Shown here: positions 49,343-58,198 of the stretch, piece by piece | Layout of the letters: every line of letters begins with the position of its first letter | How positions within the stretch are numbered: position 1 is the stretch's first letter | Assembly (NCBI GenBank): GCA_963778895.1 | Contig: CAVZVZ010000001.1 | Span: 310,001-374,000 of the forward strand | Length of the DNA: 64,000 bases | Direction of reading: 5' to 3' | DNA from: CAVZVZ01 sp963778895 | GTDB taxonomy: Bacteria; Actinomycetota; Acidimicrobiia; Acidimicrobiales; Acidimicrobilacustridaceae | Position numbers and translations under genes: made by a program | The notes under the pieces: generated by a model | Database searches by the model: none | Told to the model about the DNA's origin: nothing | The model's input: only the letters and a program-made list of their open reading frames with translations

Positions 49343-50479
49343 CTACTCCGGCGCACGCAGCTTCAAGATGTACATGCCGTCCGTTCCGGCCGCCTGCGGC
49401 AACAGCAACGCACCCCTACCCAAGGGCATCCACGGCGCGCGCGGCGGCGCCACCGCGATCAGGTCGGGATGATTGGTCTCGAGGTACTCGTCGACCGTGA
49501 GGGTCTCGGCGCGCGTCAACGTGCACACGCTGTAGATGAACAACCCTCCGGGCCTCACGAGGTCGACGAGGCCGTCGGCGAGCTCGCACTGCACGATGAC
49601 CAACCGGTCCACGTCGCTCTCGTCGACTCGCCAGCGAGCGTCGGGCCGGCGTCGCAACGCACCCAAACCCGAGCAGGGCGCGTCGAGCAGGACCCGATCG
49701 AACGATTGCGGCCGGAACGGCGGTTTGCGGGCATCGGCGACGAGCGGCGCGAGGTTCTCGATCTGCAACCGGCGCCGGTTGGTGTCGAGCAGGGACACCC
49801 GCGACGGCCGGCGGTCACCGGCCGCAACGAACGCACCTGCCTCCGCGATGGCCGTCGCCTTGCCCCCCGGCGCGGCAGCCGCGTCGAAGATCCGCATGCC
49901 CGGCTCGGCCTCGGTCAGATCGGCCACCCACTGCGACGCGAGGTCCTGCACGTACCCGTCGACGCGCCGCGTCACCTGCGGGCGTTCGTTCATCACTTCG
50001 AGCGCGTCATGGGCGTCGCGTGAGCCCAAGTCCTCGACGAACCGATCGAAGATCCAGTCGGGGTAGCTCATCCGCACCGCGTCGCTCGGCCATTCGACCG
50101 GCGCATCGGCCACCCGGCGGAGCACGGCGTTGATGAAGCCCTGCATCTTTCGCGGTGCGGCCTCGACCGTCGCACTCACCGCGGCGTGGCTCGGCACGTC
50201 CGTGAACGCCAGCTGGTATGCGCCCAAACGCAACCAGGCTCGCGCCTCGCGGTCGGGCTCGCGGACCGTGAAACGGTCGACCAGGAAGTCGCACGCACGC
50301 TGCATGCGGGTGGTGCCGTACACGAGCTCGGTGACGAAGGCGCGATCGCGCCGGGCCAAGTCGGACCGTTCGAGCAACTTGGGCACGAGCAGGTTGGCGT
50401 AGGCCCGCTGACGATCGATGCGCACGAAGGCATCGACGGCCAGACGACGCGCCGCGACTCCGGGTCGGTCCGGGGCCAC
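49343..50479 (-). CDS. rsmB: 16S rRNA (cytosine-967-C5)-methyltransferase RsmB
   Basis: 378 residues, intact. The NusB-like N-terminal domain (about 5-135) has ARRLAVDAFVRIDRQRAYAN and ELVYGTTRMQRACDFLVDRF. The methyltransferase has the SAM site FDAAAAPGGKATAIAEAGAF, motif IV LLDAPCSGLGALRRRPDARW with one catalytic Cys and motif VI IYSVCTLTRAET with the second. GTG start 2 nt after the fmt stop. Confidence 0.93.
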   Translation of the reverse strand: MAPDRPGVAARRLAVDAFVRIDRQRAYANLLVPKLLERSDLARRDRAFVTELVYGTTRMQRACDFLVDRFTVREPDREARAWLRLGAYQLAFTDVPSHAAVSATVEAAPRKMQGFINAVLRRVADAPVEWPSDAVRMSYPDWIFDRFVEDLGSRDAHDALEVMNERPQVTRRVDGYVQDLASQWVADLTEAEPGMRIFDAAAAPGGKATAIAEAGAFVAAGDRRPSRVSLLDTNRRRLQIENLAPLVADARKPPFRPQSFDRVLLDAPCSGLGALRRRPDARWRVDESDVDRLVIVQCELADGLVDLVRPGGLFIYSVCTLTRAETLTVDEYLETNHPDLIAVAPPRAPWMPLGRGALLLPQAAGTDGMYILKLRAPE

Positions 50480-50481
50480 GC

Positions 50482-51372
50482 TCAGGCGCCGAGTCGGTCG
50501 TCGGGACCGGGATGCACACCGCGCAACCACGCGTCGGCCTCCCGTCGAGGCTTGCCCTCGGGCTGCACTTCGAACAGCTCGAGCGCACCGGAACCCGTGC
50601 CGACGATCCGGCCGTCGAAACATCCGGGTCGTGGTGGGTGGACCCCGTCGCCCGCTTGTGCGCGCCAGATCTTGAGCCGCTGGCCGCGGAACGTCGTCCA
50701 GGCGCCGCCGACGCGCACCAACCGTTCGAGCTCGATCGCCGGGCGCGACCACTCGAGCTCGAGCTCGGCCGTCTCGATCTTGTCGGCATAGGTCGGCTCA
50801 CCCACCTGCGGCTCAGGTTCCCCCAGTCCGTCCTGCAAGGCACCGAGCAATACGTCCGTGCTGACATCGACCAAGCGGGCCCGCAGATCGTCGGCCGACT
50901 CGTGGGGGCCGATCGGCACTACCCGCCGAGCGAACACTCCCCCAGTGTCGAGACCTTCCTCGACTGCCATGAGGCACACGCCGGTTTCGGCGTCGCCGGC
51001 GAGGATCGCGCGCTCCACCGGCGCCGCTCCCCGCCATCGCGGCAACAGGGAGTAGTGGATGTTCACCATCGGCAGCTCGGCCAGGATCGCAGCGGGGATG
51101 ATCCGACCGTACGCCGCGACGACCCCGAGTTCGGCTCCGACGCCGAGCGCGTCAGCGAGATCGTCGCTCACCTGCAGGCCGAGCTCGATCGCGGCCGCCT
51201 TCACCGGACTCGGTGCGTCATGGCCCCGCCGACTCCGGCGGGCGTCGCGCCGCGAGATCACCAACGCGATGTCGTGACCGGCCGCGTGCAGCGCCCGCAG
51301 CGGTGCCACCGCTATGTCGGGTGTGCCGAGATAGACGAGTCGTGCCGGGTGCCGGGGTGGCGTCGGCAGCAC
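50482..51372 (-). CDS. fmt: Methionyl-tRNA formyltransferase
   Basis: Formylates initiator Met-tRNA. 296 residues, intact. RLVYLGTPDIAVAPLRALHA, SPVKAAAIELGL, VVAAYGRIIPAAILAELPMV and the active-site block NIHYSLLPRWRGAAPVERAI are clear; the C-terminal domain ends GVHPGPDDRLGA. The GTG at 51372, 13 nt after the def stop, gives the expected N-terminus. Pairing with def is common, as both act on the N-formyl group of new proteins. Confidence 0.95.
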   Translation of the reverse strand: MLPTPPRHPARLVYLGTPDIAVAPLRALHAAGHDIALVISRRDARRSRRGHDAPSPVKAAAIELGLQVSDDLADALGVGAELGVVAAYGRIIPAAILAELPMVNIHYSLLPRWRGAAPVERAILAGDAETGVCLMAVEEGLDTGGVFARRVVPIGPHESADDLRARLVDVSTDVLLGALQDGLGEPEPQVGEPTYADKIETAELELEWSRPAIELERLVRVGGAWTTFRGQRLKIWRAQAGDGVHPPRPGCFDGRIVGTGSGALELFEVQPEGKPRREADAWLRGVHPGPDDRLGA

Positions 51373-51385
51373 GGCGGGTGGGTCG

Positions 51386-51926
51386 TCAGGGAAGGCGCAG
51401 CCCGCCGACGTCCGACGCCTCGCGCCCTTCACTGCGCTGGAGCTGAAGCTCGCGCACCGCCTTCTTGGCCTGCTTGCGCTGGTCGGCGTCGAGCCGTTCG
51501 ACCATCAGGACACCGTCGAGATGGTCGAGCTCGTGCTGGAAGATGCGGGCCACCATCTCGTCGGCCTCGATCTGCACCTCGTTGCCGTTCAGGTCGTGCC
51601 CGACGAGCAGGATCTCCTTCGGGCCGCACGATGTCGAAGTACAGCCCAGGGATCGACAGACACCCTTCCTGGTGCTCCCACTCGCCCTCGGTCTCGCGAA
51701 TCTCGGGATTGATGAGCACACCGGACAGACCTTCGTGATCATCGAAGACGAAGATGCGCCGTTGGACACCAACCTGCGGAGCGGCCAGACCCAGGCCCGG
51801 AGCGTCGTACATCGTGGTGAACATGTCGTCGACCAAGCGGGCGACGCGACCGTCGATGTCGTCGACCTCGCTCGCACGCTGTGTGAGGACCGGGTCACCG
51901 ATGACGCGGATCTCGTAAGGAGCCAT
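51386..51926 (-). CDS. def: Peptide deformylase, one frameshift
   Basis: Removes the N-formyl group from nascent proteins. 179 residues after repair. MAPYEIRVIGDPVLTQRASE, the first motif GLGLAAPQVG and the second HQEGCLSIPG (metal Cys) are in one frame. After an extra C near 51627 come EILLVGHDLNGNEVQIEADE and the third motif FQHELDHLDGVL, with the two metal His and the catalytic Glu. ATG at 51926, 8 nt after a TAGCCT box, with no ribosome-binding site. Confidence 0.93.
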
Positions 51927-51934
51927 GGGCGTCA

Positions 51935-51944
51935 AGGCTAGCGT
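51935..51944. promoter_or_regulatory. Overlapping divergent -10 boxes of def and the RsmC-like gene
   Basis: TAGCGT (51939-51944, plus) ends 7 nt before the GTG at 51952. TAGCCT (51940-51935, minus) ends 8 nt before the def ATG at 51926. The two boxes share a GCTAGC centre; both transcripts would be leaderless. Confidence 0.45.
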
Positions 51945-51951
51945 CGGAGCG

Positions 51952-52572
51952 GTGGACGACACGACGAGCGGGCAGTACTTCGACGTGACGCCGGCCGCTC
52001 GCTCGGCTCGGCGACTCGTCCCGTTGACGCTCCCTGACCTCGCCGTCGACCTCACCACCGACCGCGGCGTGTTCTCGATGGCTCGGGTCGACCCGGGGAC
52101 CCGATATCTACTTCTGGACGCACCCACCCCACCGGCTGGCTCTGCCGCAGTCCTCGACCTCGGCTGCGGTTACGGCCCGATTGCGGTGGCCCTCGCGATG
52201 CGAGCGCCCACGACCGATGTCTGGGCGGTCGACGTGAACGAACGCGCCGTGGAGTCTGACCCGCGACAACGCGGCGCGCCTCGGACTCGATCATCTGCGG
52301 GCCGGCACGCCGGACACGGTGCCGGCCGCGCTGGAGTTCGACGGCATCTGGTCGAACCCACCCGTGCGGGTCGGGAAAGACGCCACTGCACGCGCTGCTC
52401 GACACAATGGCTGCCACGGCTCCGGGTCGGAGCGCACGCGTACTTGGTCGTGCAGAAGAACCTGGGCGCGGACTCGTTGCAGCGCTGGCTGACGAACCAA
52501 GGGTGGCCGACGACGCGACTGAGTTCGAGAGCCGGCTACCGACTGCTCGATGTCGTTCGCGAGGCGGCATGA
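51952..52572 (+). CDS. Class I SAM-dependent methyltransferase, RsmC-like, three frameshifts
   Basis: About 205 residues after repair. TTDRGVFSMARVDPGTRYLL precedes the SAM site VLDLGCGYGPIAVALAMR; DVWAVDVNERAV is motif II. After an extra T near 52256, GLDHLRAGTPDTVPAALEFD and the catalytic IWSNPPVRVGK follow; after shifts near 52385 and 52411, PRLRVGAHAYLVVQKNLGAD. The architecture is that of the single-domain RsmC (m2G) relatives that modify 16S rRNA. I chose the GTG at 51952 because a -10 box ends 7 nt before it. The stop overlaps the trmH start (ATGA). Confidence 0.8.
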   Translation: MDDTTSGQYFDVTPAARSARRLVPLTLPDLAVDLTTDRGVFSMARVDPGTRYLLLDAPTPPAGSAAVLDLGCGYGPIAVALAMRAPTTDVWAVDVNERAVESDPRQRGAPRTRSSAGRHAGHGAGRAGVRRHLVEPTRAGRERRHCTRCSTQWLPRLRVGAHAYLVVQKNLGADSLQRWLTNQGWPTTRLSSRAGYRLLDVVREAA

Positions 52573-53261
52573 CGCGCAATCTCTCGGCGACAGAGCTGAA
52601 GCGGCTGCATCGGGACCGTCGCCGGCAAACCGATGGACGGGTCGCGCTCATCCTCGAGGACGTGCAGAACCCGTTCAACGTGGGATCGATCGTGCGCACT
52701 GCGGCCGCCATGAGCGTCGACCGGCTGTGGCTCGTCGGAGCCACTCCCCCGCTGTCGCACCCGAAGGTGCAGAAGACGGCGCTCGGTACCCAGCGCTACC
52801 TGACCTGGACGACAACCGACGCCATTGCTGAGGCCGTCGCCGAGGCCAAGGCTGACCGGTACACCGTCGTCGGCGTCGAGCTGGCGCAGACCGCGGTGCC
52901 CTTGCCCGAGCTCGATCTGCCCACCGATGTCGCACTCGTCATGGGCCACGAGGACCGCGGCCTCAGCAAGCACGCCCTGCCGCTGTGCGACCACCTCACC
53001 TACATCCCGCAGCTCGGCAAGATCGCTTCGCTCAACGTGGCCACTGCCACTGCCGTCGCGGTCTACGACGTGCGTCGCCGCGCAATGGGCCGACTGACGT
53101 CAGGGACGACCAGCGGCATCCCACGCGTCAGCTCGATCGAGGATCGCCCGCACCACATCCGTCTTGGCGTCGGCGTAGTCGTTCATGTCCTCCCATTCCT
53201 GCTTCGCCAGCTCGCGCTTGCGCGCCTCGTACGTCGCACGATCCTCGGGCGACTTGCGTAA
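52569..53261 (+). CDS. SpoU-family tRNA/rRNA methyltransferase, TrmH-like
   Basis: 2'-O-ribose methyltransferase of the SPOUT superfamily. MTRNLSATELKRLHRDRRRQ, ALILEDVQNPFNVGSIVRTA (motif 1), DVALVMGHEDRGLSKHALPL (motif 2) and IPQLGKIASLNVATATAVAV (motif 3, knot) are all present in one frame. As read it runs to 53261 and overlaps the convergent GrpB gene by 162 nt. Removing one base near 53093 would stop it at the TGA at 53095-53097 (175 residues), closer to family length and free of overlap, so the last 55 residues are probably not real. Confidence 0.85.
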   Translation: MTRNLSATELKRLHRDRRRQTDGRVALILEDVQNPFNVGSIVRTAAAMSVDRLWLVGATPPLSHPKVQKTALGTQRYLTWTTTDAIAEAVAEAKADRYTVVGVELAQTAVPLPELDLPTDVALVMGHEDRGLSKHALPLCDHLTYIPQLGKIASLNVATATAVAVYDVRRRAMGRLTSGTTSGIPRVSSIEDRPHHIRLGVGVVVHVLPFLLRQLALARLVRRTILGRLA

Positions 53262-53645
53262 CCAGTCGCGAAACAGCAGGTACTTTGCACCTCTTCGGCG
53301 TCGATGGCCCACACGTGCACGTGCACGTCCCGCTTCGGCGTGCGGAACATGCGGTGACCCGGCTCCCGCACGCGCAGTTGGTAGCCGGCCGCTTCCAACG
53401 CCGGTTTGAACGATCGGTCGTCGTCCACGTCGGCCACCACCACGAGGATGTCGACGATCGGGTTTGGCCGCCAGACCGGGTACCGATGTCGAGCCGATGT
53501 GATGGATCCCCAGCAGCGGTGGTCCCGATCGCGACTTCGGATGCGATCGCGTTCCACTCACGAACCGGTTGGCCCAGGCCGGGTCGTAGTCCACGATGAC
53601 AACCGCTCGACGCTCACGACCACCGATCAGCTCGAAGTCGCCCAT
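53100..53645 (-). CDS. GrpB family protein (UPF0157), about four frameshifts
   Basis: About 181 residues. VVIVDYDPAWANRF opens it. Through shifts near 53573, 53519, 53470 and 53288 it continues with GIHHIGSTSVPGLAAKP, IVDILVVVADVDD, GYQLRVREPGHRMFRTPKRD, VHVHVWAIDAEE and YLLFRDWLRKSPEDRATYEA. These are the hallmarks of the GrpB domain, a nucleotidyltransferase-like fold (HIGSTSVPG and the paired acidic residues). The function is not established. The ATG shares one base with the priA stop (TGATG). Confidence 0.82.
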   Translation of the reverse strand: MGDFELIGGRERRAVVIVDYDPAWANRFVSGTRSHPKSRSGPPLLGIHHIGSTSVPGLAAKPDRRHPRGGGRRGRRPIVQTGVGSGRLPTARAGAGSPHVPHAEAGRARARVGHRRRRGAKYLLFRDWLRKSPEDRATYEARKRELAKQEWEDMNDYADAKTDVVRAILDRADAWDAAGRP

Positions 53646-55336
53646 CAGAGGCGTAGGGGGTCGACAGCGATCCGGAGCCGACCACTGGGTCGGGGCGTCG
53701 AGGCCAGCGCATCGAGCAGCGCGTCGTGGGTGGCGGCGCGCAACATCCATTCGCCGTCGGTCGGTCCCATGATGTCGACGCCCAATGGTTGGCCGAGCGC
53801 GCTGACGAACGAGGGCGCGGCCACCCCCGAGACGACGGCGACGGCGGCGTAGGGCGGGTACTGCAGCAGCTTCCGCCGCACCTGCTCGCGAGCCGCCAAT
53901 CGCTCCGGATCGCCGTGCAGCGCCGCCTGGATCGTCTCGTGTTGCGGCAAGCGCGTCTGCACGACGATCTGCCCGTCGCCGTTGCGGTCGCCCACCAGGC
54001 GCGCCGCGCGGATGAGCAAGGTCAACGCTTCTTCGGCGGCACGGTAGCGGGGTGCGAGCAGCTCTTGGTCGAAGTCCAAGAACACGACGGCGTCCGCCCG
54101 TCCCACTCGGTGGAGCACAGCCTCGGTGCCGATGAAGATGTGCGCACCGTCGGGAATCGCCTCCGTGCTCTCGCCGGTGATCTCGAACACGGGCTTGCGC
54201 GCCAACGCCTCGAGCTCCTCGCGCAGCCGCGATACGCCGGCGCGCAGGTTGCGGAACTTGCCCGCACCGCAGTTCAGGCACACCAATGGTCGGCGGGTAC
54301 CGCATTGTGCACACACCAGCTCGCGGTCGGCCTCCTGGGCCACGGCGGCGTCACAGGCCTCACACCGCGCGGTTTCGCCGCACGCGCCGCAGGCCAACAG
54401 ACGAGACCGGCCCTTCCGGTTGAGCACGCACACGACCCGCGCCTCGGTGCGGACGAGGCGGGCGAGCTCGTCGGACAACAGAGGCGCACCGGGAGGCTCA
54501 TCACGGCGGTCGACCACATGCAACACGGGCCAGCCCGTGCGCTCCTCGTCTCGCGACACCGTCACGAGCTCGCCCCATTGCAAGGCCTCGAGCGTGGGGG
54601 CGGGCGACACGAGCGTGCACGGGACCTCGGCGCGGCGGGCCCGTTCGATCACAACGTCGCGCGCGTGCCAAGTGGGCGCCGATTCCTGCTGCCACACCTC
54701 GTCGTGCTCATCGACGAGCACAACCGAACGCAGATAGGGCACGGGTGCCCATGCCGCCGACCGCGTGCCGACCGCGATCGCGCCGGCCCGCACGGACGCC
54801 CACTCGTCCGGGTACAGCGCCGCCGAGAGCCCGTCACGGCGCAGCTTGTTGACCAGCCGCTGAGCGGTGAGGAGAGCGGGAACGAGGACCAAGGTGCCGG
54901 GCCCAGCGTTCTCGACGATGCGCTCGTAGGGCGATGCGGTCGGCGGGAGCCGCAACACCGTCATTCTCGGATCGTGGCCCTGGAACCCGGGAAGTCGCGT
55001 CGCGAGACCGGGCACATTGCGCTCGGACGATGCGGTGCGCAAGAAGTGGGCGGGCGCGCCGGCCCACCGCCACGCGGCCCAGTCGGCCAGTTCGATCAGC
55101 TCGGCCGTGGGACCGACGCTCGAGACCTTGGCGATGGGTTTGAGCTCGACACCAGGCGCGGGTTCGACATCGTCGGCCACCACCCAACCACCGACGCGAC
55201 GACCGTGTAGGTCGACGCGCACCACGGTGCCCAGCTCGACGCGCGCGCTCAGATCCGGTGGAACCGAATAGTCGAAGCGCTTGTTGATGCCCGGACGATC
55301 GGGCAGGACGCGAACGATCCGCGTCCCGCTCGTGAC
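53645..55336 (-). CDS. priA: Primosomal protein PriA, helicase motifs lost
   Basis: Replication restart protein homologue, about 563 residues. The N-terminal 3'-DNA-binding domain starts RIVRVLPDRPGINKRFDYSV and continues with TVVRVDLHGRRVGGWVVADD. The ATPase region lacks Walker A: the usual TGSGKT position reads PYERIVENAGPGTLVLVPAL. The zinc-binding CxxC pairs are kept (ACGACGETARCEACD, CAQCGTRRPLVCLNCG). Loss of ATPase motifs is known for actinobacterial PriA. No ATG, GTG or TTG begins the true N-terminus; a GTC at 55336 or a CTG at 55351 overlapping the metK stop are the candidates. Confidence 0.86.
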   Translation of the reverse strand, partial: VTSGTRIVRVLPDRPGINKRFDYSVPPDLSARVELGTVVRVDLHGRRVGGWVVADDVEPAPGVELKPIAKVSSVGPTAELIELADWAAWRWAGAPAHFLRTASSERNVPGLATRLPGFQGHDPRMTVLRLPPTASPYERIVENAGPGTLVLVPALLTAQRLVNKLRRDGLSAALYPDEWASVRAGAIAVGTRSAAWAPVPYLRSVVLVDEHDEVWQQESAPTWHARDVVIERARRAEVPCTLVSPAPTLEALQWGELVTVSRDEERTGWPVLHVVDRRDEPPGAPLLSDELARLVRTEARVVCVLNRKGRSRLLACGACGETARCEACDAAVAQEADRELVCAQCGTRRPLVCLNCGAGKFRNLRAGVSRLREELEALARKPVFEITGESTEAIPDGAHIFIGTEAVLHRVGRADAVVFLDFDQELLAPRYRAAEEALTLLIRAARLVGDRNGDGQIVVQTRLPQHETIQAALHGDPERLAAREQVRRKLLQYPPYAAVAVVSGVAAPSFVSALGQPLGVDIMGPTDGEWMLRAATHDALLDALASTPRPSGRLRIAVDPLRL

Positions 55337-55347
55337 GGACCCGTTGC

Positions 55348-56541
55348 TCAGAGCCCGAGCGCCGACTTCAGCGCGTCGACCCGACCGGTCTGCTCCCAGG
55401 TGAAGTCAGGATCGGTGCGGCCGAAGTGTCCGTACGCCGCGGTCTTGCGGTAGATCGGTCGTCGCAGGTCGAGATCGTTGATGATCGCGGCGGGGCGAAG
55501 GTCGAACACTCCCCGCACGGCTTCGGCGATCTTGGCCTGATCGACCTGCTCGGTACCGAACGTCTCGACCATGATCGAGATCGGTTGGGCGACACCGATG
55601 GCGTAAGCCACCTGGATCTCGCACCGCTCGGCCGCGCCGGAGGCCACCACGTTCTTCGCCACCCAACGGGCCGCGTAGGCGGCGGAGCGGTCGACCTTGG
55701 ACGGGTCCTTGCCCGAGAACGCACCACCACCGTGGCGGGCCATGCCGCCATAGGTGTCGACGATGATCTTGCGACCGGTCAGTCCAGCGTCACCAACGGG
55801 ACCACCGATGACGAAGCGACCCGTGGGGTTCACGAACACCTCGTAGTCGTCGCCGGCGAACTGCTCGGGTACGCACGGCCGGATCACGTGCTCGATGAGA
55901 TCAGGCTTGATGACCTCGTCGCGCTCGACGCCGTCGTTGTGCTGAGTCGAGATCAGGACCGCGCGCAGCCGTACCGGCTTGCCGTCCTCGTAGTCGAACG
56001 TCACCTGCGTCTTGCCGTCGGGACGGAGGTACGGGACCGTGCCGGCGCGACGCACTTCGGCCAGGCGCTCGGCCATGCGGTGCGCGAGGTGGATCGGCAG
56101 CGGCATGAGCACATCGGTCTCGTTGCACGCGTAGCCGAACATCATTCCTTGGTCGCCGGCGCCCTGCTTGTTCAACAGGTCCTCGCCCGACGTGCCGCTG
56201 CGCACCTCTTCGGAGTCGTCCACGCCCTGCGCGATGTCGGGTGACTGCTCGTCGAGCGCCACCATCACGCCGACGGTCGCACCGTCGTAGCCGTAGGACT
56301 CGCGGTTGTAGCCGATCGAGTTGATCGTCTCGCGCACGACTCCCGGGATGTCGACATAGCCCTTCGTCGTGATCTCACCGCCGACGATGGCCAAGCCCGT
56401 CGTCACGAAGGTCTCGCACGCGACCCGGCTCTGGGGATCCGAGGCCAACATGGCGTCGAGGACGGCGTCGGAGATCTGATCGGCCATCTTGTCCGGGTGT
56501 CCCTCGGTCACCGATTCCGAGGTGAAGGTCCAGCTGGTCAC
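55348..56541 (-). CDS. metK: S-adenosylmethionine synthetase
   Basis: Makes SAM from methionine and ATP. 397 residues, intact: FTSESVTEGHPDKMADQISD, the ATP loop GAGDQGMMFGYACNET, FVIGGPVGDAGLTGRKIIVD and the P-loop GGGAFSGKDPSKVDRSAAYA. GTG start at 56541 with AGGAG upstream; 31-nt gap after coaBC. No SAM riboswitch is present. Confidence 0.97.
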   Translation of the reverse strand: MTSWTFTSESVTEGHPDKMADQISDAVLDAMLASDPQSRVACETFVTTGLAIVGGEITTKGYVDIPGVVRETINSIGYNRESYGYDGATVGVMVALDEQSPDIAQGVDDSEEVRSGTSGEDLLNKQGAGDQGMMFGYACNETDVLMPLPIHLAHRMAERLAEVRRAGTVPYLRPDGKTQVTFDYEDGKPVRLRAVLISTQHNDGVERDEVIKPDLIEHVIRPCVPEQFAGDDYEVFVNPTGRFVIGGPVGDAGLTGRKIIVDTYGGMARHGGGAFSGKDPSKVDRSAAYAARWVAKNVVASGAAERCEIQVAYAIGVAQPISIMVETFGTEQVDQAKIAEAVRGVFDLRPAAIINDLDLRRPIYRKTAAYGHFGRTDPDFTWEQTGRVDALKSALGL

Positions 56542-56572
56542 GTGTGCTCCTGTTGCTCAGTTTTGCGGGCTG

Positions 56573-57763
56573 TTACTGATCGGCCCGGGCGGCCACAACG
56601 GCGTCGAGCACGGCTCGCGCGACCGCCCGCTTGTCGGACAGCGCTCCATCATGCTCTATCCCGGCGGGCGAGAGAATCACGACCTGGTTCGTGTCGTGCT
56701 CGAAGCCCACACCGGGGGCGGAAACATCGTTGCCAACGATGAGATCCAGCCGTTTGCGCTCGAGTTTCTCGCGGGCGTTGACCAGCAGGTCGTCGGTCTC
56801 GGCCGCGAACCCGACGAGGACCTGACCCGAAGGTTTGCGCTGGCCGAGGTCGACGAGGAAGTCGTGGGTGGGCTCGAGCTCGATATGAGGCGGGCGCCCG
56901 TCTTTCTTGATCTTGTGGTCGGCGGGCTGCGCGGGGCGGAAGTCCGCCACGGCCGCAGCCATGATGATGACGTCCTGATCGGCGGCTCGGGGGACGACCG
57001 CTGCTTCCATGTCGGCCGCGCTCTGCACCCGGACGACGTCTGCACCCGCCGGTGGCACCCGGTCGACCGTGGTCACGAGGGTGACCTTGGCCCCGCGGGC
57101 CACTGCTTCCTCGGCGAGGGCGTAGCCCTGCTTGCCCGACGAACGATTGGTGATCACGCGGACCGGATCGATGGCCTCCCGAGTACCGCCGGCGGTGACG
57201 AGCACGCGCACGCCGTCGAGGTCCTTCGGCGCCAGAACGCGCTCCACCGCGGCGACGATCGCATCAGGATCGGCCAGTCGGCCCACGCCACTGTCACCAC
57301 CGGCAAGCCGACCGGCCTCGGGCGGCACGATGATCACGCCCCGAGCGGCCAGCACCGACAGGTTGTGCTGCACGGCGGGGTGCTCCCACATCTCGGTGTG
57401 CATGGCCGGGCAGATGACGACCGGGGCCCGGGTGGCGAGCAGCGTGGCCGTGAGCAGATCGTCGCTGATGCCGGCGGCGTAGGAGCCGATCAGGCGGGCC
57501 GTGGCCGGGCACACGACGACGAGATCGGCCTTCTGACCGAGCCGCGTGTGCGGGATCGGGTCCCGCTCGTCGAACAGCGAAGTCTGCACCGGCTCGGACG
57601 CCAGGGCCGAGAACGTGGTGGCGCCGATGAAGCGGGTCGCCCCCTCGGTGAGGACGGGTGCGACGTGCGCGCCGGCGTCGACCAAGCGACGACAGACCTC
57701 GACGGCCTTGTAGGCGGCGATGCCGCCCGTGACGCCGAGCACGACCGTGCGTCCGGCGAGCAT
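56573..57763 (-). CDS. coaBC: Phosphopantothenoylcysteine decarboxylase / synthase
   Basis: Bifunctional step of coenzyme A synthesis, 396 residues, intact. The flavoprotein CoaC domain (1-185) has LGVTGGIAAYKAVEVCRRLV with the catalytic His equivalent region, VVVCPATARLIGSYAAGISD and PAMHTEMWEHPA. The CoaB domain (190-396) has VLVTAGGTREAIDPVRVITN, RSSGKQGYALAEEA and the lid HKIKKDG. Known as dfp (Rv1391) in M. tuberculosis with the same neighbours rpoZ and metK. Confidence 0.95.
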   Translation of the reverse strand: MLAGRTVVLGVTGGIAAYKAVEVCRRLVDAGAHVAPVLTEGATRFIGATTFSALASEPVQTSLFDERDPIPHTRLGQKADLVVVCPATARLIGSYAAGISDDLLTATLLATRAPVVICPAMHTEMWEHPAVQHNLSVLAARGVIIVPPEAGRLAGGDSGVGRLADPDAIVAAVERVLAPKDLDGVRVLVTAGGTREAIDPVRVITNRSSGKQGYALAEEAVARGAKVTLVTTVDRVPPAGADVVRVQSAADMEAAVVPRAADQDVIIMAAAVADFRPAQPADHKIKKDGRPPHIELEPTHDFLVDLGQRKPSGQVLVGFAAETDDLLVNAREKLERKRLDLIVGNDVSAPGVGFEHDTNQVVILSPAGIEHDGALSDKRAVARAVLDAVVAARADQ

Positions 57764-57787
57764 GACTGTTGGGTGCGAGCTCGGGCG

Positions 57788-58093
57788 CTACGAGGCAGGC
57801 TCGTCGCCCGGCTCCACCTCGACGACCTCGAGGTCGACTTCTTCGATGAGGTCCGGAACGGCTTCGATCTTGTCGGCCGAGATCTCCTCGAACGCGATCG
57901 ACAGCGGCTTGCGAGCTACTGACGTGACCTGCGGCGGGATGGTGGCGCCGAGGCCCTCGCCGAGCTGACCGAAGTAGGAGTTGATCTGTCGGGCGCGCAG
58001 CGCAGCCAGCGTGACCAGCCGAAACTTGGACTCGACCTTGCCCATGAGGTCCTCGATGCGAGGATTCATCATCGTGTCCTGGACCTGAGCCAT
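57788..58093 (-). CDS. rpoZ: RNA polymerase omega subunit
   Basis: 101 residues. MNPRIEDLMGKVESKFRLVT, LAALRARQINSYFGQLGEG and KPLSIAFEEISADKI match actinobacterial omega, which helps assemble the beta' subunit. The acidic C-terminus (EEVDLEVVEVEPGDE) is an extension. ATG at 58093 with GAGAGG about 8 nt upstream. A TACGCT box (58162-58157) in the 105-nt gap after gmk may be its own promoter. Confidence 0.93.
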   Translation of the reverse strand: MAQVQDTMMNPRIEDLMGKVESKFRLVTLAALRARQINSYFGQLGEGLGATIPPQVTSVARKPLSIAFEEISADKIEAVPDLIEEVDLEVVEVEPGDEPAS

Positions 58094-58198
58094 GGAGGCA
58101 ACCTCTCGTGCGCCGGTCGCTCACCGGCATGTCGGGGGAACTCGAAGCGGCCGCCCAGCGTAGCAGCCGGGGTCCTCACCACCGCAGCTCGGCGGCGA

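Noticed and set aside
56542..56572. SAM riboswitch before metK
   Set aside because: Only 31 nt separate coaBC and metK, and they contain just a ribosome-binding site.
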